The translations under genes and the position numbers were made by a program. Shown here piece by piece: positions 55,670 through 64,000 of a stretch of 64,000 bases of DNA. Each line of letters opens with the position of its first letter. Within the stretch, counting starts at the first letter, position 1. The stretch covers positions 41,537 to 105,536 of the forward strand of contig NZ_JAUYWA010000012.1 of the NCBI RefSeq assembly GCF_030689025.1. Direction: 5' to 3'. The DNA is from Oceanobacter sp. 1_MG-2023. GTDB taxonomy: Bacteria > Pseudomonadota > Gammaproteobacteria > Pseudomonadales > Oceanobacteraceae. The notes under the pieces are model-generated. The model had not been told where the DNA came from. It ran no database searches and saw only the letters and a program-made list of their open reading frames with translations.

Positions 55670-56809
55670 ATGTTTGTGGAGCTGTACAACAAAGAGACCG
55701 TCCAGCAGGCGGGGATCAACAAGCCCCTGGCGGCCATATTAATGGCTGTCCTGATTACACTGATCGCAGTCACGGCTGGTGAAATCGCCGGCTTCAATGT
55801 GGTGCAAGGGTTGGGGATCGGCGCGCTGCCGATCAGTATCCTGATTGGTATGGGACTGGCGGCACTGCCCTTGACGGAACGGCTGCGCGCTATCGATAGT
55901 GCGGAATCCGTCCACCGGATAGCACAAAAAACACTGCTGCAAGCCGGTATTGTGTTGTTTGGCTTTCAGCTCAGCCTCGCCGACCTGGCCGCTGTCGGCT
56001 GGCAAGCCGTGATTGCTGACATCATCACGATCAGCGTCATACTGCCGCTGGGTATCTGGCTGGGACTTAAAATTCTCAAGCTGCCGCTCTCTCTGGCTGT
56101 ATTGCTGGCCATAGGCAGCGCGGTCTGCGGAGCTGCTGCCATTCTGGCAACCGTGCCGGTGCTCGGCAAATACCTCCATGATGGCGAAAGCCAGCAGCAA
56201 CAGCAGCAATCTACCGGTCTGGCCGTGACCGCCGTGGCCTTGTTTGGCACTCTGAGTGTGCTGCTTTATCCGCAAATACAACACTGGTTTGGACTCACCA
56301 ATGCAGTGGCCGGGGTTTATATCGGTAGCACCATTCATGAAGTCGCTCAAACCATGGCGGCAACAGAAGCCATGAATGCCGCAACCCAACACAACGCCGT
56401 GATTGTAAAATTACTGCGCGTATTGATGCTGGCTCCAGTCTTATTATTATTGGCGCTCTGGTTACAGAAAAAAAACACACAGAATAATCCAGCCACTCAA
56501 GGTCAACCGGCCAGACACAAAATCACCGTACCCGGATTTATCCTCTACTTTGTCGCCGTGGTCGTGCTGAATACCTTGCTGCCTTATGTTGTGGGCAACG
56601 AGTGGTTACAACAGGCGCGTCATATAGCCACTCAGGCATCGATGCTGTTTTTGGCGCTGGCAATGTCTGCTCTGGGGCTGAATATCCGCTGGAAGCATCT
56701 GGTTAATGCCGGTTTCAAACCGATTATTCTGGCGGTTTGTTTATGGCTGGTGCTGGTTTTTGGTGGTGCCATCCTGTTTAGTATTAGCCAGAACCTGGCG
56801 CTGATTTAA
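55670..56809 (+). CDS. YeiH/UPF0324-type membrane protein (putative sulfate exporter)
   Basis: A 379-residue protein with about ten helices. It has GLGIGALPISILIGMGLAAL, LQAGIVLFGFQLSLADL and AVLLAIGSAVCGAAAILATV, with STIHEVAQTMAA, all typical of the UPF0324 family. The family is annotated as putative sulfate exporters. The ATG at 55670 is preceded by AGGGTG; a GTG at 55667 or 55676 could also serve. No YeiE-like regulator is adjacent. Confidence 0.87.
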   Translation: MFVELYNKETVQQAGINKPLAAILMAVLITLIAVTAGEIAGFNVVQGLGIGALPISILIGMGLAALPLTERLRAIDSAESVHRIAQKTLLQAGIVLFGFQLSLADLAAVGWQAVIADIITISVILPLGIWLGLKILKLPLSLAVLLAIGSAVCGAAAILATVPVLGKYLHDGESQQQQQQSTGLAVTAVALFGTLSVLLYPQIQHWFGLTNAVAGVYIGSTIHEVAQTMAATEAMNAATQHNAVIVKLLRVLMLAPVLLLLALWLQKKNTQNNPATQGQPARHKITVPGFILYFVAVVVLNTLLPYVVGNEWLQQARHIATQASMLFLALAMSALGLNIRWKHLVNAGFKPIILAVCLWLVLVFGGAILFSISQNLALI

Positions 56810-56880
56810 AGGCTGAAAAACCTCTGGGCAGTCGCTATTATCCTGCATTTACCCGGATCATAAGGGAATGCAGGAGTTAT

Positions 56881-56903
56881 AAAAAAGCCAGTCAGAGACT
56901 GGC
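56881..56903 (-). terminator. Hairpin with T6 facing the minus strand, without a matching gene
   Basis: A perfect 7-bp stem (GCCAGTC, AGA loop, GACTGGC) followed on the minus strand by T6 (plus-strand A6 at 56881-56886). On the plus strand no T-run follows, so it does not terminate the YeiH gene in the usual way. It would end a leftward transcript from the AT-rich gap to its right, where I see no protein gene. Confidence 0.55.
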
Positions 56904-57414
56904 AAAAGTTAAACATGGAATATTGGAACCTACTTTCAAAATTTTACTCATGAAATGTAATAAATCAACCCGATGAGAGTATTTTCATCACAAACAACTT
57001 ATATAACAACCAGTAAATCAGTTATAAAATTTCATAATAAAAACAAAGTCAACCTGTACATTCACAAGCAGCCCAATTGACTTCTTATCAACCAAGCGCC
57101 GAAAATACTATACGAATATTCGTCATTCTTCAACATCCCCCCAGTGTCACATCAATAATTACATTAAATATAAAGCACTACAATCAGAACCATTAGACCT
57201 ATAAATAAATATTTCATCCAACGGTAACATATTAAAAACACTCAAAAATCCATTAAAAACTCGAATAAATTTATTATTTATTAAGTATTAATCAAGCAAG
57301 ATTCATCTATACGTCATAATACTAGGCAAGAATTATCGAATTGGCCTGCATCCCCCACCCTCTGATTCCAGTGGCTTTACAGGCAGTAAAAGTTCCAGAA
57401 ACCCAGGTATCGAA
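56904..57414. other. AT-rich gene-free gap before the FecI-like operon
   Basis: About 510 bases that are strikingly AT-rich compared with the genes on both sides. No ORF with a ribosome site is visible. It probably contains the promoter of the FecI-like operon, but I found no convincing Fur box. It may mark a junction of acquired DNA or hide a small RNA ending at 56881. Confidence 0.4.
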
Positions 57415-57966
57415 ATGAGTTGTTATCAGGACGTTCTCGCGCTACCAGCCCGGCTACTGCAAGAAGAAAAGCCAAGGCTGCTGCGTTTCATAAAAAACAG
57501 AGTGCCTTCCAACCAGGAACCGGAAGATATCTTTCAGGAAGCCGTAGCACGTGCACTTGGACGCTTTAAGGAAGGCCACAGCACCTCCGATCCGGTGGGC
57601 TACACCTATCGGGTCGTGATGAACATCATCAATGATTTTTACCGTAACCAAGAAGAGGTGCAGTCTCTGCAGGAGTTACCAGAAAATACAGTTGCCAGCG
57701 AAGCCCCACAACCCGAACGTGTGATTGCTGCCAAGCAGAGGTTAGAGATGTTCATGACCTGCGTTGCCAGTCTGCCGGAAGAAACCCGCAATCTCATAGT
57801 ACTGCGCAAGGTGCACGGACTCACCAATGGCCAGATAGCTGCGCGCTTGGGGCTTTCCGGTAAAGTCATCGAAAAGCGCATCAACCGGGCAATGAAATCC
57901 ATAGAAGGACGCATGGAACAAAATATCGAATACCGTCCATCCAGCATTCGCAACAAGGTCAAATAA
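57415..57966 (+). CDS. FecI-like ECF sigma factor
   Basis: A 183-residue ECF sigma factor. Region 2 shows NQEPEDIFQEAVARALGRF and VGYTYRVVMNIINDFYRNQ. Region 4 shows LPEETRNLIVLRKVHGLTNG then QIAARLGLSGKVIEKRINRA. It would direct transcription of the receptor operon when released by the FecR-like partner, whose ATG overlaps its TAA stop by one base. Iron regulation is the family norm, but no Fur site is visible. Confidence 0.9.
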   Translation: MSCYQDVLALPARLLQEEKPRLLRFIKNRVPSNQEPEDIFQEAVARALGRFKEGHSTSDPVGYTYRVVMNIINDFYRNQEEVQSLQELPENTVASEAPQPERVIAAKQRLEMFMTCVASLPEETRNLIVLRKVHGLTNGQIAARLGLSGKVIEKRINRAMKSIEGRMEQNIEYRPSSIRNKVK

Positions 57967-59015
57967 TGAACAGGGTAACACTACTTCCCACACTGACACA
58001 TCATGAAGAAGAGCGCATCTGCCACTGGTTTTTGCACGGCGGTCTGGAACAGGCAACCGACCAGCAACGGCTGGAATTTGACCGCTGGCTGGCAGAAAAT
58101 GAAGCCCGTCAGCATAAGGCTGACGCTATTTCCGGCATCTGGAACGATCCCGAATTCAGTGCCGCGCTGGCGGCCTTCGACACCAACACACTCGCCGATG
58201 AACAACCAAGCCCTCAGAGCTCTTATTCCTCAAGCTACCGTTGGCCAGCGGCCATTGCCGCCTGCTTGGTGCTGGCAACAGCCATCGTTCTGCACCTCGC
58301 ACCCAATAGCAACAGCCTGCTCAAGCTCCAGACTGAGCGTTTACAAACCAGCCAGTACCCGCTCGAAGATGGATCAATTGTGGATATGAGCAGCGACACT
58401 GAGCTGCTGGTACGCTACGAACGCACCGAGCGTCACATCGATCTGACACAGGGTGAAGCAAAATTTTCCGTCGCCAAAAATCCACAACGGCCATTCACTG
58501 TCCAAACCCGCCAGGCAGCCATGAAAGCACTAGGGACCGTCTTTAACGTCGATCAGCGCGACTCAATTACAGAACTAACCGTGTTGGAAGGTCGAGTCGA
58601 GATCAGCCCGATCACTAACCAGAGTCAAAAGACCGTGTTAACAGCAGGTCAACGCATCCGTGTCAGCCAACGCGCGTTAGGCGTCATCAGTCACCTGGAC
58701 ACTGACGCAAGCAGTGACTGGGAACATGGTCTGCTGATCGCCGAAAACTTGCCACTAGCGGAGCTGATCATCGAACTCAACCGCTATTCCAACCGACACT
58801 GGGCAGCCGCCGACAACGTCAATGAACTGACCGTAAACGGCCGTTTCAATTTACGCGACACCAATAAAAATCTGGTGATCCTGCAGGCATTATATGGTCT
58901 TGAAAATCATCCACGAGCCGTTATAAACACCGATCTCCAGACCATTTACCTGACCCTCCCCGATATGGATCAAAAAGCGAATCAAGAGACGGATAAAAAG
59001 ATGAACCAAGGCTGA
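57966..59015 (+). CDS. FecR-like transmembrane anti-sigma factor
   Basis: A 349-residue sigma regulator. Residues 14-72 form the cytoplasmic anti-sigma head (EEERICHWFLHGGLEQATDQ; IWNDPEFSAALAAF). A membrane helix lies at about 91-110 (RWPAAIAACLVLATAIVLHL), followed by a periplasmic FecR domain (YPLEDGSIVDMSSDTELLVR, FTVQTRQAAMKALGTVFNV) and a C-terminal STN-like region (PLAELIIELNRYSNRHW). It relays the receptor signal to the sigma factor. A second copy of its head domain is encoded at 62189-62593. Confidence 0.9.
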   Translation: MNRVTLLPTLTHHEEERICHWFLHGGLEQATDQQRLEFDRWLAENEARQHKADAISGIWNDPEFSAALAAFDTNTLADEQPSPQSSYSSSYRWPAAIAACLVLATAIVLHLAPNSNSLLKLQTERLQTSQYPLEDGSIVDMSSDTELLVRYERTERHIDLTQGEAKFSVAKNPQRPFTVQTRQAAMKALGTVFNVDQRDSITELTVLEGRVEISPITNQSQKTVLTAGQRIRVSQRALGVISHLDTDASSDWEHGLLIAENLPLAELIIELNRYSNRHWAAADNVNELTVNGRFNLRDTNKNLVILQALYGLENHPRAVINTDLQTIYLTLPDMDQKANQETDKKMNQG

Positions 59016-59017
59016 CC

Positions 59018-62000
59018 ATGGGCACTGTCAATTGTGCCCTACTGATTCGCCGCTGCTGCGAATGCTGTCAGACAAATCATCGGATACCCCGTACTCAGCC
59101 AACCCTGGCTAATTATCCCGGTATCTGCCTGAGCATCTGCCTATTACTACAATCACAAGTACATGCACTCAGCAGCCAGGCAGTGACGAATCCAGCGACG
59201 TCTCCAACAGCCGAGTGCAGCAATAGCGATCAGCGCTACTTGCAGTTGGCTTCGCCCGGGTTGCAAGAAGCCACCGAGTTATTAGCCAACCGTTTTGGTT
59301 TACAACTGGTCAGTAGTGCCGACGTTGTAGCGCTACCAGTTGCAAACAACCCCACCCCGGCCTGCCGAACGCTGCCCCAGTGGCTAAGCCTGCTACTGCC
59401 CGACCACATCGGCTATCGAGTGATTGAAGACACCCTGGTGCTCTCGGCACACCTGGCACCAGCCGCACAGACAACAGCAGCAATTACAATAAAAGCGACA
59501 CCAACCGCCAGCATCGACTTGCCCGATGAAATATTCGTCACTGCCGAGCTACAAGCTGGCGCTTCCCGCCGCAGTGCTCCAGAGCTGACCGGCAACCATG
59601 ATTTCAAGCTTGACCGTGAGCAACTCCGCCAAACCGGAGTCCGTAATCTGCCTGCAGCGCTGGAACTGGCCTCCGGCGTCAAGATCGAAAATAACCGCTA
59701 CGCCATCATTCGCGGCATGACCGGACGCTATCAGACCATTCAGATCAATCGAGGAGAGCTCCCAAGCCTGGACCCTGCCGGGCAAAATTTTCCGCTCGAC
59801 TTCATCCCGCTCGGCATCCTCAACAGTATCGACCTACAAAAATCTGTGTATGCCGACGCCCCCGGTCAGGCCAGTGCTGGTATTCTCAACCTCGATACCA
59901 TGCAACTGCCCGAACACGACTACGCCCAACTGGCTGCCAACTATCTCTATCGCCAGGGCAGCAACTCTAGCTCGACACTACAGGGCTACAGCAGCAGCAG
60001 CGATTGGTATGGGTTTGACGATGGCAGCCGACGCATCCCCGACTTACTACTGCACACAGCCCGTCAGGGAAGCCTGGATGACCTGAGTAACACCCAGCGC
60101 CAGCAACTGGGAGAAGCCGTGGTCGGCGACATGGGGCTTTATCAGGCCCATAGCCAAAGTAGTGGCGGCCTGGATATCAGCACAGGATTAAGCCGCCAGA
60201 TCAGCAACGCTACCCTGGGTGGAACCCTATCATTCAACCTGCGGGATCACTGGCAAAACACCTGGATCCAATCCACCAGCTACAGTACAGGAACCGGGTA
60301 TTCCGGCTCCTCTGCCGACTTCCATCACGAAGACTCAACCCACCAACGCAGCGAACATATTATCGACCTCAGTGCCATGGCCGCACTGGGTCTCGACATC
60401 AACGACGCGCACTACCTCGGATTCAATGTGCTTTGGCTCCACCAAAGCACCCACAGGGCCGAACTGATCGAAACCCAAGGGAAGAGCGAAAACGACATAC
60501 CCAGCAACACAGCCTACCGCCGCGCCCTGATCAACTGGACTGAACGCAGCCTGTTACAGCGCCAACTATACGGCCGTCATCAATTGACCTCTGCCACCGA
60601 TCTATACTGGCAAATAGCGTCAACCCAGACCAACTACGACCGCCCTCACGACCTGGACTACCGCTACTCATCCACCTCAGAAAACAGTGATTACCGACTT
60701 CAGCTCAACCCATCCACTACCAACATCGGCTGGCGCAGCATGCAACAGCAAAGCCACTCAATCAGCCTGCATCTGAACCGGATATACAGCTTTGGGATAA
60801 ACAGCCACCTCCTGACCGGAGAGCTAAAATGGGGATGGGAAAGCAGCCAAAAACAGCGTCACGGCTACAACCTGCTCTACACGTACAGCGGCAGTGACGA
60901 CCTGACCAGTAATAGCCAACTGATGGAACAACCTAACCCCAACGACATCCTGACCCCCGAACTCATTACCGGCGACGCCTCATCCAGTGGGTTTATACTA
61001 CAAGACACCCTGCTCGATACCGACAGCAGCACCTCTCTTAGTGGTCGCTTCTATAGTGCCACCCAAATCAATCGCGCGACCTACCTGCTGAACGACCTGG
61101 ATCTGAGCGAACACTGGCAACTGATCAGCGGCATCCGACGCGAGTACAACCAGATGAAAGCAGCCCTCTGGAATACCGAAGCCCACTCCGAAGAACCCTT
61201 GCAAACCGCCAGTCGCTGGTTGCCGTCCATCGCACTCGAATACCGCCCAGGCTTTCATCAACTGCGGGCCAATTACAGCCAAACCGTCGTCTGGCCACGA
61301 TTCAACGAGCTACTGCCCGTGATTTACGAAGACCTGGACACCCGTACCAAAACCATTGGTAACCCAGACTTGAACAACTCTGACGTTCACAACTGGGATT
61401 TGTCATGGCAGTGGAAACCACTCGACATCCCACTACGACTGGGCAGCTCGCTCTACCTGAAACGTATTCACCACCCCATAGAAGGCACCTTCACCGACGA
61501 CACAGAAGCCACCGACCAAGCCAGCTACAGCAACTACAGCTACCAAAACTCCCCCTTTGGACAAGTACAAGGCCTGGAGCTGGAAGCCGACTACCAATGG
61601 CAATGGTCAGGACAACACTTCAAGATTCAAGGCCGTTATGCCAACATCCGCTCCCATGTTCAGCAACGCGTCACCGGCCAACAAAATACCGACGAAACCG
61701 GATCAGACTCAGACGTCATCACAGAGACAACCACAAAAACATCAGACAGCCGCCCGTTACAAGGCCAACCCGCCTACATCAGCGCCCTGCGCTTGCAATA
61801 CCAACCCAGCAACACACACACATTCAGCCTCGTCTACAAGCGCAGCGGCACCCAGCTCTACATCACCAGCGACCGCGACGACCTGCCTGCAGTTTACCAA
61901 CAGCCCAGAAACCACCTTGACCTGAACTGGACTTATCAACTCAAACCAGCCCGCCTGACCCTCAGCATCAATAACCTCATCAACACCGCCCACCACTACC

Positions 62001-62074
62001 AACAAGGCGACTACCACTACCTCAGTTACCGCACCGGAAGGGAATATTGGTTAAGCCTTGATGTAGGGTTTTGA
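59018..62074 (+). CDS. TonB-dependent receptor with N-terminal signalling (STN) domain
   Basis: A 1018-residue outer-membrane transducer. A signal-like hydrophobic segment (YPGICLSICLLLQSQVHALS) lies about 35 residues from the proposed start, followed by an STN domain (LQEATELLANRFGLQLVSSA, IGYRVIEDTLVLSA). A plug domain (EQLRQTGVRNLPAALELASG, IRGMTGRYQTIQINRGELPS) and a 22-strand barrel end in REYWLSLDVGF with terminal Phe. It follows the FecI/FecR pair by two bases. The ligand is unknown; FecA-like citrate or haem transport is not shown. Confidence 0.9.
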   Translation: MGTVNCALLIRRCCECCQTNHRIPRTQPTLANYPGICLSICLLLQSQVHALSSQAVTNPATSPTAECSNSDQRYLQLASPGLQEATELLANRFGLQLVSSADVVALPVANNPTPACRTLPQWLSLLLPDHIGYRVIEDTLVLSAHLAPAAQTTAAITIKATPTASIDLPDEIFVTAELQAGASRRSAPELTGNHDFKLDREQLRQTGVRNLPAALELASGVKIENNRYAIIRGMTGRYQTIQINRGELPSLDPAGQNFPLDFIPLGILNSIDLQKSVYADAPGQASAGILNLDTMQLPEHDYAQLAANYLYRQGSNSSSTLQGYSSSSDWYGFDDGSRRIPDLLLHTARQGSLDDLSNTQRQQLGEAVVGDMGLYQAHSQSSGGLDISTGLSRQISNATLGGTLSFNLRDHWQNTWIQSTSYSTGTGYSGSSADFHHEDSTHQRSEHIIDLSAMAALGLDINDAHYLGFNVLWLHQSTHRAELIETQGKSENDIPSNTAYRRALINWTERSLLQRQLYGRHQLTSATDLYWQIASTQTNYDRPHDLDYRYSSTSENSDYRLQLNPSTTNIGWRSMQQQSHSISLHLNRIYSFGINSHLLTGELKWGWESSQKQRHGYNLLYTYSGSDDLTSNSQLMEQPNPNDILTPELITGDASSSGFILQDTLLDTDSSTSLSGRFYSATQINRATYLLNDLDLSEHWQLISGIRREYNQMKAALWNTEAHSEEPLQTASRWLPSIALEYRPGFHQLRANYSQTVVWPRFNELLPVIYEDLDTRTKTIGNPDLNNSDVHNWDLSWQWKPLDIPLRLGSSLYLKRIHHPIEGTFTDDTEATDQASYSNYSYQNSPFGQVQGLELEADYQWQWSGQHFKIQGRYANIRSHVQQRVTGQQNTDETGSDSDVITETTTKTSDSRPLQGQPAYISALRLQYQPSNTHTFSLVYKRSGTQLYITSDRDDLPAVYQQPRNHLDLNWTYQLKPARLTLSINNLINTAHHYQQGDYHYLSYRTGREYWLSLDVGF

Positions 62075-62188
62075 CAATACTTGAAGATGGATTTTTATAT
62101 CAAAGCCACGATACAAACCCGATATTCCAAAACGACATCACAAAACAAACAAACGGAAAACGGCCCCCAAAGCCGCCAGAACAAAAAA

Positions 62189-62593
62189 TCACGACCGAAT
62201 ACGGCATGGCAAACCCATAGCAGCGCCAAGGCGCATGACAGCCCAAGAAACACCCCGAAACACCAAAACCACGGCTCTAATCACCATACAAACAGCGAAA
62301 CACAATGCCACCAGCCCTTTGGAATCCACCTCGTCAAATGGATCCCAATCATCAGACGTTACAATGCTCTCCGGCGGCTCCAATGCCAAGATGGCGGCAG
62401 TGAACTCTGGTGCCTCCCAGATATTCACAACCTCCTCGGCCTTCAGCCAACGGCCAGGTTGACCTTGCAACCAACACTCAAAAGACTCCAGCTGTCGTTC
62501 GGTGGCTTGCTCACGCCCACCATGAATAAACCACTGGTATATACGGTATTCCTCGAAGGTTGAGACCTCACTCAACGGATCCGATGTTTTCAT
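62189..62593 (-). CDS. Stand-alone FecR-type anti-sigma head with one membrane helix
   Basis: A 134-residue protein. Residues 14-70 align without gaps to the FecR-like protein at 57966-59015, with 28 of 57 positions identical by eye (shared WF.HGG.EQAT and IW..PEF.AA). A single hydrophobic helix lies at about 93-112, and the protein ends soon after, so the periplasmic sensor domain is missing. AAGG lies upstream of the ATG at 62593. It may be a constitutive sigma trap or a degraded paralogue. No sigma gene precedes it. Confidence 0.7.
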   Translation of the reverse strand: MKTSDPLSEVSTFEEYRIYQWFIHGGREQATERQLESFECWLQGQPGRWLKAEEVVNIWEAPEFTAAILALEPPESIVTSDDWDPFDEVDSKGLVALCFAVCMVIRAVVLVFRGVSWAVMRLGAAMGLPCRIRS

Positions 62594-62746
62594 CGCGTTA
62601 CCTTGTAACCAATATCGCAGCGAGGTCTGACACTTATCATATGTTTTTATTCCTGAATACACCCAACACCATGCACCAATCCAACAACCCAGCCAGAAAA
62701 TGTACATATTCCACCAATAACCAATAGAGCCTGTGTAGATACCAGA

Positions 62747-62774
62747 AAGGCCCATACCTTATGGTATGGGCCTT
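62747..62774 (-). terminator. Terminator after the interrupted surface-protein gene
   Basis: A perfect 12-bp stem (AAGGCCCATACC and complement) with a 4-base loop and a short T-run (its own TT arm plus TTTC) on the minus strand. It lies 39 bases after the stop codon at 62813. Confidence 0.75.
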
Positions 62775-62812
62775 GGCCTGTATAACCCGACTAAAATATC
62801 AGGGTTAAAGGA

Positions 62813-63820
62813 TTAGTTGCAGGCTGGAGCAGTCCAAAAAGAAGCCACTTTGGCGAAAGAAGAGGAGCCAGAAGGCGAAAAGGTTGTTGGATCAACAACA
62901 GAGCAATCAACCGTCATCGCGCCAAAATCAGCAGAAGTGATGTTGGTAGACGAGATGGTATCGCAATCCTGAGTTGTACCCGTGGTATAACCAGTCACTA
63001 CGATGTTGTTGAAGTAACCGTCAGTACCTTCTTTCAGATTGAAGAGAAAGTCGGTGTCGGCGTCAGCATTGTCACCTTTAAACTCAACGTAAGCACCTTC
63101 AACAGACGCAGTAGCCAGTGGCGTGGCTGCGTAGTTGTTGGGGTTGCCGGCCAGTTCAAAAGCGTGGTCTTCAGCACCGTTTTTGTCGCCTTGTTCGATG
63201 TAAACACGTGTGATGGAACCGTGGAAACCGTAGTCCCAATCGACGCTGTCGTCACCGTTACAAGTCAGCCAGATGTCAGAAACAGCCACATCACCACCGA
63301 AGAACTCGATACCGTCATCGTAGTTTTCGTTAACGTGGATATTATTGATGGTCGTGGCAGAAGTCACGCCGTACAGAGTCAGACCGTTGATTTCGTCACC
63401 ACCATTGGCAACAGCATCAGGATCATTTACGTTAATTTCGGTACCACCTTCGGTGATCACAACATAGCTCAGAGAGCCGCTGCTGTATTTGGCATTACCT
63501 TGCTGATCCACTTTCAGAGCCAGAATTTCTTCGGCAGTCAGCCCTGTTGTGTCTTCATCAACAGGCTCGTCACCAAAACCAAAGTAGTAATTGCTAGAAA
63601 TACCTTCCATCAGACAGGAATCACTAGAAGTACATTCATTGGCCACACCGTAACCGGACAGAATCACACCGCCCCATTCGCCTTCGCCGGTGAAATTTTC
63701 ATCTTCACTGGAAAACACAATTGGGTTCGCCAGCGTACCAGCAGCATTCAGTTTGGCACCACGAGCGATAACCAAAGCAGCATTGTTTGCAGTAGCAATC
63801 ACGTTAACGCCAGCTGGTAG
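62813..63820 (-). pseudogene. Surface/secreted beta-helix-like protein gene cut at its 5' end by an IS256-family element
   Basis: The remaining C-terminal part is about 336 residues. It opens in frame at the IS boundary as LPAGVNVIATANN and continues with ARGAKLNAAGTLANPIVFSS, GEWGGVILSGYG, and VVITEGGTEINV with INGLTLYGVTS, the repetitive Gly/Asn/Asp-rich style of a right-handed beta-helix. A terminal Cys (APACN) and other cysteines are present. The N-terminus and signal peptide lie beyond the insertion. Its nearness to the TonB receptor suggests a functional link before disruption (inference). Confidence 0.75.
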
Positions 63821-64000
63821 TGTTCAAAATTCTGTGTCACCCCTATAGTTTACCCTCTACAGGGAGTGACACATCATGTCTGATAAATACGAAATCGACA
63901 TTCAAGCCTTTGCTAAGGCCCTCCAGTCCGGTCAGGATCTCAATGGCAAAGACGGTCTGCTAACACCTCTGATCAAGCAGATCACCGAAGCTGCATTAGG
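63816..64000 (+). mobile_element. Left end of an IS256-family insertion sequence (truncated by the window edge)
   Basis: The likely terminal repeat begins GGTAGTGTTCAAAATTCTGT near 63816-63821 and is followed by the transposase gene. The surface-protein frame to its left ends exactly here. The right end, the second terminal repeat and the target duplication are outside the window, so the boundary is good to only a few bases. Confidence 0.8.
63876..64000 (+). CDS. IS256-family transposase (N-terminus only)
   Basis: The first 41 residues are visible: MSDKYEIDIQAFAKALQSGQ, then DLNGKDGLLTPLIKQITEAA. The pattern 'G-K-D-G-L-L-TPLIK-I-E-AL' is the N-terminal signature of IS256/Mutator-type DDE transposases. 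A GGGAGTG ribosome site lies upstream. It continues past the window. Confidence 0.88.
   Translation, partial: MSDKYEIDIQAFAKALQSGQDLNGKDGLLTPLIKQITEAAL

Noticed and set aside
57220..57414. A Fur box upstream of the FecI-like gene
   Set aside because: The region is AT-rich but I could not find a convincing 19-bp GATAAT-type palindrome, so iron regulation is not claimed from sequence.

Overview
The window is about 64 kb of a gammaproteobacterial chromosome of moderate G+C. The gene content suggests a marine or halotolerant Oceanospirillales/Pseudomonas-like lineage: lexA next to sulA, a periplasmic haem-type Cti, EpmC, LptFG beside PepA, a compatible-solute (glucosylglycerate-type) cluster and tRNA genes of ordinary gammaproteobacterial type. 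The genus assignment is inference only.

Region 1 (1-10.1 kb, minus strand) is a compact Tad/Flp-type pilus operon. In transcription order it holds a small pilin, CpaB, a leader with two hexanucleotide tandem repeats, an OmpA-like lipid/peptidoglycan-anchoring protein, the secretin RcpA/CpaC, a TPR lipoprotein, the ATPase TadA, TadB, TadC, a large Cys-rich second pilin-like protein and, at the edge, a PhnD-like binding protein. Most junctions are 4-base ATGA overlaps. A near-consensus sigma-54 promoter precedes the pilin gene. TadZ, TadV and TadE/F/G are not visible.

Region 2 (10.4-22.5 kb) holds housekeeping genes: lexA-sulA behind three tandem LexA boxes, two small conserved genes, a YfaZ-like porin and htpG with a sigma-32-type promoter and a structured leader. 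A thiamine operon thiC-thiO-thiS-thiG-thiD/E follows, behind a TPP riboswitch, then a pair of hotdog thioesterases.

Region 3 (22.7-34.3 kb) is a glucose/glyceric-acid module. It has a GH13 alpha-glucosidase, glycerate 3-kinase, a glucosyl(mannosyl)-3-phosphoglycerate phosphatase, a glucosyl-3-phosphoglycerate synthase, a convergent sucrose-phosphorylase-like (probably glucosylglycerate) phosphorylase, pgl, zwf and galU. Together these could form a closed cycle for making and reclaiming glucosylglycerate. A 263-bp MITE-like element with 18-bp inverted ends and a 6-bp target duplication sits at the stop codon of pheA inside this region.

Region 4 (34.3-57 kb) contains three tRNA genes (Asn, Pro, Met), a small Zn-ribbon protein, an FkpA/Mip-like isomerase, a YHYH lipoprotein with a small His/Cys-rich partner, pdxH, an RDD protein, lptF/lptG divergent from pepA, a LysR/MFS divergent pair, cti, an orphan double-domain KpsC-like protein, an RhlB-like helicase with epmC, a MATE exporter, a Tas-like aldo-keto reductase and a YeiH-type membrane protein.

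Region 5 (57-64 kb) is accessory in character. An AT-rich gap precedes a FecI-FecR-TonB receptor cell-surface signalling operon. Beyond it lie an unusual stand-alone copy of the FecR anti-sigma head and a surface protein gene cut by an IS256-family insertion sequence that runs off the right edge.
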